Notes under the pieces: model-generated
The model's database searches: none
The model's input: the letters and a program-made list of their open reading frames with translations, nothing else
What the model was told of the DNA's origin: nothing
In this document: piece by piece, positions 26,046 to 35,134 of the stretch
Numbering within the stretch: position 1 is the first letter of the stretch
How the letters are laid out: each line of letters starts with the position of its first letter
Assembly (NCBI GenBank): GCA_038323375.1
Contig: JBBQGV010000009.1
Location: 1 to 64,000, forward strand
DNA from: JABWAJ01 sp038323375
Lineage (GTDB): Bacteria > Bacteroidota > Bacteroidia > Chitinophagales > Saprospiraceae
Length of the DNA stretch: 64,000 nucleotides
Direction of reading: 5' to 3'
Program-made: the position numbers and the translations under genes

Positions 26046-26957
26046 ATGGCAGATACTCCCGGAGGTCCAATAAAAAAACAGCAGATCGCCATCATTCAGG
26101 TTGGCGTCGAATTACTCAAGGAAAAACAGGGCTATTCCCAACTTGCGATCGTTGAAAAGCTGGAGTTGCTGAATTTTAAAGTATCGGAAGCGGCGTTGAG
26201 CAAAATTGTCCGCAATAACGAAGGCGGCAACAAAATCCTGAAAATAGCGGCTGAAGGCATTCAGGAACTCATCCGCCGGGAAATCGGTGTGGAATGGGAA
26301 GAGACCAAATATTCGGATACGTTAGGATCCGACTGGAAACAAACCCTTATAAAAGAGACCGAAACAACAGCGCATCCTTTGGTCAATCCAGGATTCACCT
26401 TTTACGAAGACGGACGCCTGCCCATCGCCCAAAAAGTGGATTTTATTTCCGAGGCAAAACAGGAAGTCATCGAGTTTGGAGTGGTTTTGAACACCTTTGC
26501 AGGTTATTTTTTCTCCCGGAATGAAAAAGAGTTCAAGCAGCATGTTCAGGGACTTTTGACAAAAGGCGTACATTTTAAATGCTACCTGCTGGATCCCGAC
26601 TGCGAAGAAACGAATATGTATTTCAGCGACCGGGCTAAGCACTTACCTGATGAGCTGAAAAGCATTGGCAAAATCAGGGAAGCCATCGAAAAACTCGGAA
26701 AGGTGCAACAGCAATTCATCAATGCCGGGTATCGCGGCACTTTTGAAATATTCGCATACCAACATATACCCGCAAATTATTTCATGACCGTTGACGGGGA
26801 CAGCCCCGACGGGAAGCTAATGGTCTCGCATTATGTCTATGGCCTGTCGCGTGCCAATTGTCCTGTCCTTGAATTTTCTAAAAAAAACAATCCGGCCCTT
26901 TACGACCGGTATTGGGATTCCCTGAAAATGCTGGCGCAAAATGCACGGCGGCTTTAG
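26046..26957 (+). CDS. HTH protein with a DUF5919/PLD-like C-terminal domain
   Basis: The 303 residues start with a helix-turn-helix-like region (LLKEKQGYSQLAIVEKLELL, ALSKIVRNNEGGNKI). After a linker comes a domain with EFGVVLNTFAGYFFSR, LTKGVHFKCYLLDPDCEE and a C-terminal LMVSHYVYGLSRANCPVLEF. The order LLxDPD then MVSHYVYG...PVLEF resembles the DUF5919 domain, a PLD-like fold found attached to HTH domains; the classical HKD motif is not seen. A ligand-sensing regulator is plausible. It lies at the left side of an accessory island. Confidence 0.6.
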   Translation: MADTPGGPIKKQQIAIIQVGVELLKEKQGYSQLAIVEKLELLNFKVSEAALSKIVRNNEGGNKILKIAAEGIQELIRREIGVEWEETKYSDTLGSDWKQTLIKETETTAHPLVNPGFTFYEDGRLPIAQKVDFISEAKQEVIEFGVVLNTFAGYFFSRNEKEFKQHVQGLLTKGVHFKCYLLDPDCEETNMYFSDRAKHLPDELKSIGKIREAIEKLGKVQQQFINAGYRGTFEIFAYQHIPANYFMTVDGDSPDGKLMVSHYVYGLSRANCPVLEFSKKNNPALYDRYWDSLKMLAQNARRL

Positions 26958-26995
26958 TGCTGAATTGATTCCCAAATTGGTCAGGCTGCCTTCCC

Positions 26996-28453
26996 TCAAC
27001 GCGACTGGGGAGCAGCAGTATAGTATACCTCCACTTGCCGAAGCAGCCAATCTTCAAATTGGATCGGCTTCAAGGTTTTTATTTCATTAACAAGGTGCGC
27101 TTTGTCTTTTTTTCTGAAAATCAGGACTTTGAGTATTTTGATAAAATGGAGGACTGATGCAATTGCTTCCGTATTCCTTTTCTTGTTTCGGTAGATATAT
27201 TGTTCAAAAGCAAAACAGTATTTCTGAATCTCACCATTTTCCTGACGGAGTTCACAGAGACTCCTCAAAATCAAGGATCTGACACGAAGCTCATAAAACA
27301 GATCGCCACCGGCGTTTTTCTTCAGGATACTGATTGTCTTTTTATAGAATCCCTGTTCAAAAGCAATTTGGGCTTGTCCCAATGCAAGGTTGTTTTCCCG
27401 GATACCCTCGCCGAGATAGGGGGCATAATCTTTGACGAAATTTTGGGCCCATTTGAAGGATTTGGTTTGACAGGCAGCATTGATGATGTTGGTAAATTGA
27501 ACGGGTAACATAAGCCCCCCTTCGATGAAAAGCCCCTTTTTGATGCCATATTCATTCAAGCGATGGACAATGCTCCACCCCCCAGGATTGCCCAGCCTGA
27601 TTTGAGCAGCAGCATAATTTAAGAGGTGAATGACGATCATGTGTTGTTCCTGCTTTTCGATGCTGTCCGTATGTTCCCGCAACAACAACTCCGCTTTTTC
27701 GAAGCTTTCGCGTTGTTTATTCACAATGAGTTGGAACAGCTCCAAATAGATGACAATGAGGGGGTTGTTTTTTTTTAAATCAGGAGAAAGAACCCCCGCT
27801 AAACTTACAGCCTGAAATGCGGATTCCATGGGCAGGTTTAGCGCCAGGGCATTCTTTTGCGTTGCGATCTCGCAGGCCATTTTTAAACGGGTGCTTGCAT
27901 AAAAACAGTCCAGATCGTCAATGAAAGTTAGCAAGGAGGCAATGCTACGGGTTGAATTGTCCTGAAGTATCAGGTAGTTTGGAATGTAGCTTGCTGCCAG
28001 TTTATCCAGATACCCGGGAACATCTGCCGGAGATGACGCTTTGAGCTTTTTTTTCAGTTCGGGATATTGTGTTGAAAACGCCCGAACCTTTCTTCTTTCC
28101 AATAAAACACGCGACCATAGCAGCTCTTTTTCTACAGGATGTTTTTTTACTTTTTGAATGATGAGGAATTCTTTTAGAAACAGGAATAGGTCAGAAAGTG
28201 CATTCAGCAGTTTTTTTGAACTTTTCTTTTCGGCCTTAGGATCTGCTGGCAGGGGCGCTCCAAATATTTCCTGATAGGCAAAGTTGAATGCGATTGCCGG
28301 GTTATCAAACTTTGGATAAAAAGGTTTAAGGTAGGAGAATACGAGGAGGGCAATTTTTTCTTTTCTGTGGAAGATCAGCAGGTATTGCTCGAATGCCAGC
28401 AGCTCTTTTCTGCTGAGCGTACCCAAAAAGGATAAAAATTTGCTGTTTTTCAT
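26996..28453 (-). CDS. Conserved helical protein, paralogue 1
   Basis: A 485-residue, mostly helical, basic, cytoplasmic protein of unknown function. It begins MKNSKFLSFLGTLSRKELLAF and has LNALSDLFLFLKEFLIIQK; the same frame with MEKSKFITCLRNLSPKELTGF and LSDLFLRLKEFLIHQK occurs in the gene at 31854-33290. The repeating helix pairs look TPR-like. The two paralogues point the same way and enclose the phosphorylase-EAD11 gene. No catalytic motif is seen. Confidence 0.75.
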   Translation of the reverse strand: MKNSKFLSFLGTLSRKELLAFEQYLLIFHRKEKIALLVFSYLKPFYPKFDNPAIAFNFAYQEIFGAPLPADPKAEKKSSKKLLNALSDLFLFLKEFLIIQKVKKHPVEKELLWSRVLLERRKVRAFSTQYPELKKKLKASSPADVPGYLDKLAASYIPNYLILQDNSTRSIASLLTFIDDLDCFYASTRLKMACEIATQKNALALNLPMESAFQAVSLAGVLSPDLKKNNPLIVIYLELFQLIVNKQRESFEKAELLLREHTDSIEKQEQHMIVIHLLNYAAAQIRLGNPGGWSIVHRLNEYGIKKGLFIEGGLMLPVQFTNIINAACQTKSFKWAQNFVKDYAPYLGEGIRENNLALGQAQIAFEQGFYKKTISILKKNAGGDLFYELRVRSLILRSLCELRQENGEIQKYCFAFEQYIYRNKKRNTEAIASVLHFIKILKVLIFRKKDKAHLVNEIKTLKPIQFEDWLLRQVEVYYTAAPQSR

Positions 28454-28761
28454 AAAGTGCTATCTTTTTTTACGGGGAAAATTGAAGTAATTTAATGCAA
28501 CCAGTTTAAGATTCAATTGAAGTGATTTTTTAAAGATTTGCATTTGTTTTGCATTGAATATTAATATTTTAATCTAATAATGTTGCAGTTTTAGGATTCA
28601 AACATTTATAGCTTGTCGAAGTTACTGAAAGAATTTAGACCAAAACAAAGGTATAAAAAATGCGGGGATTTCGGTGAAACCCGTAGTTGCTTTAAAGGAT
28701 AAACTGTGCCAAATTTGCTTCGAAAAGATCATTTGAAAGGCTTTATTCAAAATGAGCAACT
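28454..28761. other. AT-rich divergent control region
   Basis: This 308-base stretch separates paralogue 1 (minus) from the small HTH gene (plus). It is strongly AT-rich and holds no open frame or long inverted repeat. It presumably carries both promoters, but no exact TAnnTTTG element could be assigned. Confidence 0.4.
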
Positions 28762-29088
28762 ATGGAAGGAGCCAGGAAACACATTTTAGAACGGTTTCAG
28801 GAGCATCTAAGCCGGAGCTTTGAAATCTATTGCAAAAGACACGGGCTTAACCAAAGCGAAGACCGACTGATTACTTTTCTGATTGACCAGGATTTGATTC
28901 CGGGCGGACATGCACAAAAGTACGCCGTCATAAAGGAATACGAGCAGTTGCTACAAGAGCAGGCTTATCAAAAAACGCAGATGGTGAGCTTGCTCGCCCA
29001 CCGCTTCAACATTTCCGAAAGAACCGTGTGGGCCATATTGAAACCGTTGAGCCAGCCCAAAAAATCGAAGCAGGCGAATGAAATATAA
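28762..29088 (+). CDS. Small HTH protein upstream of the phosphorylase-EAD11 gene
   Basis: A 108-residue protein: residues ~70-95 read KTQMVSLLAHRFNISERTVWAIL, a good helix-turn-helix, preceded by helices with DRLITFLIDQDLI. The C-terminal tail is Lys-rich. It is 110 bases upstream of the phosphorylase gene on the same strand and may control it. I do not recognise a named family. Confidence 0.6.
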   Translation: MEGARKHILERFQEHLSRSFEIYCKRHGLNQSEDRLITFLIDQDLIPGGHAQKYAVIKEYEQLLQEQAYQKTQMVSLLAHRFNISERTVWAILKPLSQPKKSKQANEI

Positions 29089-29198
29089 CCCCAAAAGTAG
29101 ATAGAACCCCTCTATATATATTTTTACGAAGCCGGAGGCTTATGTTTCGGGGAAGAGAGAGCAGGTGTTTTTTTTCATGGTCAGTTATTTTTTTCACG

Positions 29199-30734
29199 AT
29201 GAACCATATTGCCATACTCACGCCAATTCCGCTGGAGCATAAAGCGATTCTGGCACATTTGGTCTCGCAAACAGAAAGGGCGGTTGAAGGAAGCCGCTAT
29301 GTATCCGGACAGTTTGAAGGCAAAAACGGCGTCTTCAATATTGTCACTCATCAGACGGGATCGGGGAACAGCACTGTTGCATTGGCAACAGAAAAAACAA
29401 TCCGTCTTTTTCAGCCGGTTGTGGTTATCCTGGCAGGTATCGCTGGAGGGATTAAAGATGTAGTATTGGGGGATGTGGTCGTTGGGACGAAGTTTTACGG
29501 CTATGAATCTGGAAAAGAAACAGAGACGGGCTTCGTCGTTCGGCCGGAAGCAGGATATTACAGCAAGGACTTACTGGCAACTGCCCAATCTGTTGCGGGA
29601 AATGATCGTTGGCAAAAAAGGGTCGTGGGTGGCTCCCCTGAAGCAAAAGTGGTTTTTGGTCCAATTGCTTCCGGGGATAAAGTGATTGCAGCTACCGACG
29701 GAGCCGTTTACCGCCTCCTGAAGCAATCGTTCAACGACACGACGGCTTTAGAAATGGAATCCATTGGTTTCGGACAAGCCATGCAGTTTCATCCCGGTAT
29801 CCGGTTTGGCAACATCCGCGGCATTTCTGACCTGTTGGAAGGTAAATCGCATGCCGATGCCGGCGGTTCACAGGAACGGGCAGCAGCCAATATGGCGGCT
29901 TTTATTTTTGAAATGCTTGATCAGTTGGATATATCTCAGTTTAAAATCATGGGTATGGATTTGAAGGAATTGGCAAAACAAATGCTCGAAATGGCATTGC
30001 CAATCACTAAAATGGAAGCTGGCGGACAGGATTTTAGTCGCACAACGAGCGAATCTGCCGTGGCTTTGTGGCAAAAAGTAAAATCTCTGCTGGCAGAGGA
30101 ATACAATGCTTTAAAAAATGCGCCGGATGATGCCGATGTGAAGGCCGAGGCTCGCATTGCGCTGAGACACGCGCTTGAAGGAAAAACTGCGCTCCAGACA
30201 GAATTGGAAAGTTTACTGCGGGAAGCCAAAAAATCGGGTAATGCCGGTGTTGCGATTTCCGACAGCAAAAACGTCATCCAAGGCAGCAATATCACGGTGG
30301 GTGGCGACTTCCGGCTCGGAGACAACAACAGCGTTAACCATCACCAGGAGCATAAGAGTACAGACGCTGTCGGAGGGGATAAATATATACAATCGGCTGA
30401 ACGCATTGAAATCAGCCACCATTATTATGGCACTAACGAAGCATCAACTCCGGGGATAGCGGCTAAAAACCCGAACCGGAACCCTGTCACGGCAGAATAC
30501 ATCCAAAAGTTGCAACGGATGATTGCCTCCGGAAGGCCGGAAGGGGCGATTCAGGCCGTGATTGACCTCACAGCATCCCGGGATGAAGAGGCTCATCTGG
30601 AAGCGTTGCAAATTTCCTCCCGCTGGGAAGCCATGACCCGTAAACTACGCATCGGAACCATCCGAAACGAGGAGGCGAATGTAGAGCGGAGCCAGATTGT
30701 AGCCGGGTTGCTGGAACTGGTGGGGCGGTTGTAA
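29199..30734 (+). CDS. Nucleoside phosphorylase-EAD11 conflict-system protein
   Basis: The start MNHIAILTPIPLEHKAIL gives 511 residues; an ATG 57 bases upstream adds a poor leader. Residues 1-~245 are a purine nucleoside phosphorylase/MTA-SAH nucleosidase domain (VVVILAGIAGGI, and EMES at 185-188, the usual nucleoside-contacting ExE). Residues ~250-340 are helical. Residues ~350-385 (NVIQGSNITVGGDFRLGDNN) look like the short beta segment found in many EAD proteins. The C-terminal ~75 residues (IQKLQRMIASGRPEGAIQAV..., QISSRWEAMTRKLRIGTI) match effector-associated domain 11, which recruits partners in bacterial NLR-like conflict systems. The nucleosidase is probably a toxic effector acting on nucleotides when triggered. 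No second EAD11 protein lies in the window. Confidence 0.8.
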   Translation: MNHIAILTPIPLEHKAILAHLVSQTERAVEGSRYVSGQFEGKNGVFNIVTHQTGSGNSTVALATEKTIRLFQPVVVILAGIAGGIKDVVLGDVVVGTKFYGYESGKETETGFVVRPEAGYYSKDLLATAQSVAGNDRWQKRVVGGSPEAKVVFGPIASGDKVIAATDGAVYRLLKQSFNDTTALEMESIGFGQAMQFHPGIRFGNIRGISDLLEGKSHADAGGSQERAAANMAAFIFEMLDQLDISQFKIMGMDLKELAKQMLEMALPITKMEAGGQDFSRTTSESAVALWQKVKSLLAEEYNALKNAPDDADVKAEARIALRHALEGKTALQTELESLLREAKKSGNAGVAISDSKNVIQGSNITVGGDFRLGDNNSVNHHQEHKSTDAVGGDKYIQSAERIEISHHYYGTNEASTPGIAAKNPNRNPVTAEYIQKLQRMIASGRPEGAIQAVIDLTASRDEEAHLEALQISSRWEAMTRKLRIGTIRNEEANVERSQIVAGLLELVGRL

Positions 30735-30755
30735 GGCAAATCCCGAACAAGCTCT

Positions 30756-31027
30756 AAATATCGTAACTATACAGCCGCCTCCGGCGGCCATTTCTGTCCT
30801 CCAACAAATTTTGGGATGATTCATGCGAATCAGAGCTATATTGATATTTTTGAACACCATCAATATCAAGGAGCCTCTGAGGACTCCAATATGGCGCGGA
30901 GTCTCGCGGAGTTAGGCTCCTCCGCGAGTCTCCCTTTACTCCGTGGAACTCTGTGTCACCTGATTATGTGGCGATTTTGGACGTAAAATGCCCTTGCCGC
31001 CGAAGGCGGATGTATAGTTACTAAATA
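30756..31027. repeat. Palindromic element E
   Basis: This ~270-bp element has ~30-base imperfect inverted ends: ATATCGTAACTATACAGCCG at the left and the complement of CGGATGTATAGTTACTAAAT at the right, each reaching a CCGCC/GGCGG block. It starts just after the phosphorylase-EAD11 gene and overlaps a single arm of element B (AACAAGCTCT, 30747-30756). Inside is a GC-rich stretch with inverted CTCCGCGAG/CTCGCGGAG motifs (about 30902-30935). No frame is open through it. Confidence 0.6.
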
Positions 31028-31071
31028 TCAATTCACGTAAATTCACAGAAATTTTTGTAAATATTTGTAAA

Positions 31072-31275
31072 TCAGCTAATTAACTTGATTTTACTTTGTC
31101 GTGCCTGTACCTTTGCTTCGTCGAACTTGATGACAGGCACGGCACGGCGAGGAAATACCACCGGCAACGTATGTTGCGATTGTATCCTTCCGACCTCCCT
31201 GACAAGCGTAGTTTCATAAGACAAGGCGGTATGCTTCTTCTTTCGATTTACTAGTGCCCGCAAGGAGGAGTTCAA
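31072..31275 (-). CDS. Possible small protein, 67 residues
   Basis: A short basic frame (MNSSLRALVNRKKKH..., ending QARQSKIKLIS) lies between element E and the fibronectin-type gene. The composition is protein-like but I see no domain; it may be the start of a truncated gene. Low confidence. Confidence 0.25.
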   Translation of the reverse strand: MNSSLRALVNRKKKHTALSYETTLVREVGRIQSQHTLPVVFPRRAVPVIKFDEAKVQARQSKIKLIS

Positions 31276-31382
31276 TTTTTGAATTGCCTGCGGCTTTGCA
31301 CCCCGCAGGCAGGATACCCTTTTTCTGCCTGTTACTTACCGTTTCCTGCCATCGCATTTACTTCATTCTAATTCTTCTTACT

Positions 31383-31763
31383 ATGAAAAATGCACTAAAA
31401 AGAGGGCGATGGAGTGCCTTCATGACGGTTCTTTTGTTGGCGCTTTTGGCGCAGGTTTTTCAAAGCTATTCCTCACCGGTACAATCGGAAATGGAATGCC
31501 TTTGTAAGGATCCCTACAATCTCAGCATTACGAATCAGGGGTCAGGCGCCATTTCCTTCACCTGGAATGCTGCGGGCAGTCCGGACAGCTTCGAAGTATG
31601 GTATTACCGGAGAGAAGACAATTACACAAGCCAGCCGGTGACAACTACCAACCTGAATCATACCTTTTCGGGGCTGTCTGCCGGCACTTATGACGTCCAA
31701 GTCAAGGCCGTTTGCAGTGCCCAGGGTTCCGGAGGAATCATCTGGGTGGATATTATTCTTTAA
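31383..31763 (+). CDS. Small secreted fibronectin type III domain protein
   Basis: The ATG at 31383 gives 126 residues with a signal peptide (FMTVLLLALLAQVFQSYSS); a longer frame to 31254 lacks one. The mature part is one fibronectin type III domain: DPYNLSITNQGSGAISFTWN, FEVWYYRREDNYTS, TFSGLSAGTYDVQVKAVCS. There is no T9SS tail and no lipobox. It is probably a periplasmic or surface adhesive module, or a remnant of a larger protein. Confidence 0.65.
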   Translation: MKNALKRGRWSAFMTVLLLALLAQVFQSYSSPVQSEMECLCKDPYNLSITNQGSGAISFTWNAAGSPDSFEVWYYRREDNYTSQPVTTTNLNHTFSGLSAGTYDVQVKAVCSAQGSGGIIWVDIIL

Positions 31764-31853
31764 TGCATTTCGATGAATAACATTGCAACCGCCGCTCATA
31801 AGCGGGGCTTATGGGCGGCGGATTTTGATGGTGTATTTACGCCACGTTCCTTA

Positions 31854-33290
31854 TCAGGCATCAGGATGGTTGTTTACTTTTTCAAGCAGCCAGTGTTTTA
31901 AAAAAGTTTTTTCACTAACTATTTCATTGATTAATAATTCTTTATTAAATTTTCCTCTATGGAGCGCATTGAAAAACCGGACAAAATTTTTCATGGCAAT
32001 GATGGTATCTTTCCTCATATCCTGCCCTCTGGACAACTGTTTTGAAAAAGCCTTACTCATATAAATGAGTCTCGAATCTACTTGTCCCAATTCATAGCAA
32101 CACGCCAGCATTAATGGTTTTAAGCGACTGGTTTCATCAATATCCACAGATTGAACCTGATCGAACAGATCCAGCGCTTTTTGAAACTCATTTTTTCTGA
32201 ACGCTACGATCCCCCAACCAAGAAATTTTTTATCCACCCCATCAGCGCTTTTCAGATCAATGGTGTAGCCCTCGATAAATGTTTCCGCCCATTCAAATTC
32301 CCCAGCCTTGCAGGCAACTACTATAATGTTGTAGTATTGGGAAACAGGCAGCAGCCCTTTTAAGGTAAATGCCCCGTGAAGAAGCCCTAACAGGTCTAAT
32401 TCATGCAGTTTTTTAAAAACCCAATTTCCCCCTTTAATCAATTGATTAGCAGCATAGTTTTGCAAATAGGCCAGCAAGATGAGTTGTTCCTCCTGATCAA
32501 TTTCTCTGGCATTTTGAACCAACAGGTCAAAGACTTCATCGTAATGTGCAACATCTTCACTTCGGATGAGCAGATAAACCTGGTAATAGATGTTTATGAT
32601 TGGATTGGCTGCTAAAAAGGAAGGTGCAAAATCGAAGCTTGGCAGGGCAGTGGCTAACCCGTCCACTTCTCTTAACTCTTCGGGAGAGAAAAGTTTTCGG
32701 CGGCTTGCTATTTCGCATGCAAGTTTGAGTTGGGTAAAAGCATAAAAAGCTTCCAGGTTTGAAACGCAGTTAATTAATGCTTTATACCCTTCGAGTTGCC
32801 CTTTGCCTGGAATCTTATAACAATCAAGGTAGGGCAATACATGCTTTAGAAAATAGTATTTATCACCTGTTGGCATGGGGGTCACGATTGTGGATTGGAT
32901 CCGCTCCAAATATTTGGTCGCATCAGCATATTGCTCTTTGGCCAATAAAATATCCAGCCATAATAAGTGCGCTTCAAGGGAACCGGTGCCTGCTTTTTGA
33001 TGAATCAGGAATTCCTTCAACCTGAGAAATAGGTCTGACAGGGTATTCTGCAGCTTGATTCCATTATCCGCAGTGTTTGATGCCCAGGGCTTCTCAAATA
33101 TCTTAGAGGAGGCAAAGTCAATTTGTAGTCTTTCTTCATCTGAATAACCCGGGCGGAAGTTTTTGATGTAGTTGAATACGGCAAGGGTTGCTTCCTGATT
33201 TTCGCAATTCCGGGACAGGAACTTTCCAAATCCGGTCAGCTCCTTGGGGCTTAAGTTGCGCAGGCAAGTAATGAATTTGCTCTTTTCCAT
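31854..33290 (-). CDS. Conserved helical protein, paralogue 2
   Basis: The start MEKSKFITCLRNLSPKELTGF (478 residues) is chosen because it aligns with the start of paralogue 1 at 26996-28453; an in-frame ATG 66 bases upstream has no counterpart. The protein is helical throughout with repeated motifs such as GALLDL-type helix pairs, and has no signal peptide. The function is unknown. It lies on the right side of the phosphorylase-EAD11 island. Confidence 0.75.
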   Translation of the reverse strand: MEKSKFITCLRNLSPKELTGFGKFLSRNCENQEATLAVFNYIKNFRPGYSDEERLQIDFASSKIFEKPWASNTADNGIKLQNTLSDLFLRLKEFLIHQKAGTGSLEAHLLWLDILLAKEQYADATKYLERIQSTIVTPMPTGDKYYFLKHVLPYLDCYKIPGKGQLEGYKALINCVSNLEAFYAFTQLKLACEIASRRKLFSPEELREVDGLATALPSFDFAPSFLAANPIINIYYQVYLLIRSEDVAHYDEVFDLLVQNAREIDQEEQLILLAYLQNYAANQLIKGGNWVFKKLHELDLLGLLHGAFTLKGLLPVSQYYNIIVVACKAGEFEWAETFIEGYTIDLKSADGVDKKFLGWGIVAFRKNEFQKALDLFDQVQSVDIDETSRLKPLMLACCYELGQVDSRLIYMSKAFSKQLSRGQDMRKDTIIAMKNFVRFFNALHRGKFNKELLINEIVSEKTFLKHWLLEKVNNHPDA

Positions 33291-34179
33291 TTTAACACAT
33301 TTGATGTATTGATAATATTCGGTGAGATGTGGTGGAAAATTACAAAAAAAATACAATCCTCAATACAGGCGAGCATACTTTTAAGTAAAATTTGATTTAA
33401 ATAAAAATCTTATAAAGAGCATGTTAAGATTAAGTTACCTGGTTTTTTCACCTAAAGAGCATAGATATAATGGGCGGAGATGAGAAACCAAAAGAAGAAT
33501 AGGCGCAGAAGAATAACGGTGAAACGAATGGGAATCGTCAGGGATGAATTTGTTTTCTATCGCGAACTTGCATCCATATTCTACCTACATGTTCATTCCA
33601 TTAAAGATAAGAATGAAGTTCAAATTGTAGAAAATTTAATAGAGAACGGTTTTTTAGTAGCAGAAAAACTATCGTGCAATACTGACAGGAGTCACCCCGG
33701 GTTTCCGGAGTGGCTCCTGTTTCTTTTACAGGGGTGTGAAAAAAAAGAAGACTGCCCCGCAATAAACGTTGGGCAGTCCCTAAAAAATTATTTCACGACA
33801 TTTATAATAACTTGATCCTTAAATCCAAAAATCAGCTGTACTGAATAGTGATCGTTTCAGCCCGGTGTCTTGCAGTCGTACCAGGCCTGCCACTGCGCTT
33901 CCCACCTTTATTCCCGGGATCTTCATAAGTTCCGGCGGCGAATGTTGTCAAGGCTATTGGGGGAATAGTTGATATGACACGTTTGTATACCCACCTGGTT
34001 AAAGGCTTCAGCTTTCGTATATTTGCTGATGTCGCTGTTTGATGTAACCATGCCGAAAGCGCCCGACTCTTTAGGTGCAATACGCGTTCACAGATTTTTG
34101 CGATAAGCAAAGGTGATTTTTATGAATTAATCAATCAAACTGATATTTTTGATGTAGGAATTGAAAAAATCTATGAGGT
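33291..34179. other. 889-base gap with a terminator and gene debris
   Basis: A plus-strand frame (33480-33815, 111 codons, MRNQKKNRRRRITVKRM...) runs through a strong terminator hairpin, so at most its first ~65 codons could be genuine. On the minus strand 33832-34110 a basic frame ends GTTARHRAETITIQYS and may be the broken end of another gene. Neither is a firm gene. Confidence 0.4.
33686..33728 (+). terminator. Rho-independent terminator
   Basis: CAGGAGTCACC (33686) pairs with GTGGCTCCTG (ending 33719) around a CCGGGTTTCCGGA loop, followed by TTTCTTTT. It serves rightward transcription of whatever is encoded at 33480-33680. Confidence 0.7.
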
Positions 34180-35094
34180 ATGAACATTCAGCAATTAGAG
34201 TACATCGCAGCAGTTGATAACCTCCGACATTTTGCGAAAGCGGCGGAAGGGTGCCACGTCACGCAACCAACCCTGAGCATGATGATCCAGAAATTAGAAG
34301 AAGAGCTGGATTGTAAAATTTTTGATCGCAGTCGCCAACCCGTTGTGCCGACGGAAATCGGCGAAACCGTTATCCGCCAGGCGCGAAAGATACTGAACGA
34401 GGTTAGCCGTTTGCAGGAGTTGGTCAAAGAGCGGCATGCGGCGCTTAATGGTAGGCTTTGCGTCGGAATCATCCCTACCCTGGCGCCCTATTTAGTGCCC
34501 TATTTTCTGGAAGCTTTTGTCAACAAGTACCCCGCCATGGAGTTTATTGTGTCAGAGCACCTGACCCAAACTTTATTGGAAAAACTCAAAACCGGCGCAG
34601 TTGATGCCGCCATCATGGCCGGCCCGTTGCCGGATAAATCCTTAGAAGGGCAGTTGCTTTTTTATGAAGCTTTTTTCCTTTACACCTCGGATCCTTCCCA
34701 AAAAGAAGGCCTGCTGGCAGAGGACTTGAATGCCGAAGACCTCTGGTTGTTGCAGGAAGGACATTGCCTGCGCACCAGCATCCGCAAGTTGTGCGACCAG
34801 GAACGCGATTGTGGCAAACAATTCCGGTACGAAGCGGGCAGCTTAGAAACCCTCAAGCGTCTGGTGGAGATGAAAATGGGCTACACCATCCTGCCCGAAC
34901 TTGCCGCCATGACCCTCCCCGAAGACCACCGCTACATGCTGCGAAGTTTCGCGTCTCCGGCGCCAGCCCGGGAAATTTTGCTGGTCACGCAGCAGGATTA
35001 TGTGAAACGCCGCCTCATTCAAGCCCTGAAAGACGAGATATTGACGTGCCTGCCGCCGGCGGTCTTGGAAAAAAGAGCGTTGAACCTGGTATAA
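34180..35094 (+). CDS. oxyR: OxyR-type LysR regulator
   Basis: The 304 residues have a LysR winged HTH (MNIQQLEYIAAVDNLRHFAKAAEGCHVTQPTLSMMIQKLE) and a periplasmic-binding-like sensor domain. The segment LQEGHCLRTSIRKLC has two Cys nine residues apart, the spacing and context (GHCLR) of the redox pair Cys199/Cys208 in E. coli OxyR. So it should sense peroxide by disulphide formation and activate catalase/peroxiredoxin genes, none of which lie nearby. It starts 40 bases upstream of the ECF sigma gene. Confidence 0.92.
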   Translation: MNIQQLEYIAAVDNLRHFAKAAEGCHVTQPTLSMMIQKLEEELDCKIFDRSRQPVVPTEIGETVIRQARKILNEVSRLQELVKERHAALNGRLCVGIIPTLAPYLVPYFLEAFVNKYPAMEFIVSEHLTQTLLEKLKTGAVDAAIMAGPLPDKSLEGQLLFYEAFFLYTSDPSQKEGLLAEDLNAEDLWLLQEGHCLRTSIRKLCDQERDCGKQFRYEAGSLETLKRLVEMKMGYTILPELAAMTLPEDHRYMLRSFASPAPAREILLVTQQDYVKRRLIQALKDEILTCLPPAVLEKRALNLV

Positions 35095-35134
35095 TAAACG
35101 GAAATTTGTAACGCATCGAACAAAGCAACGATCA

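Noticed and set aside
33480..33815. 111-codon plus-strand open frame
   Set aside because: A strong terminator hairpin lies inside it at 33686-33728, so the frame as a whole is unlikely to be a gene.
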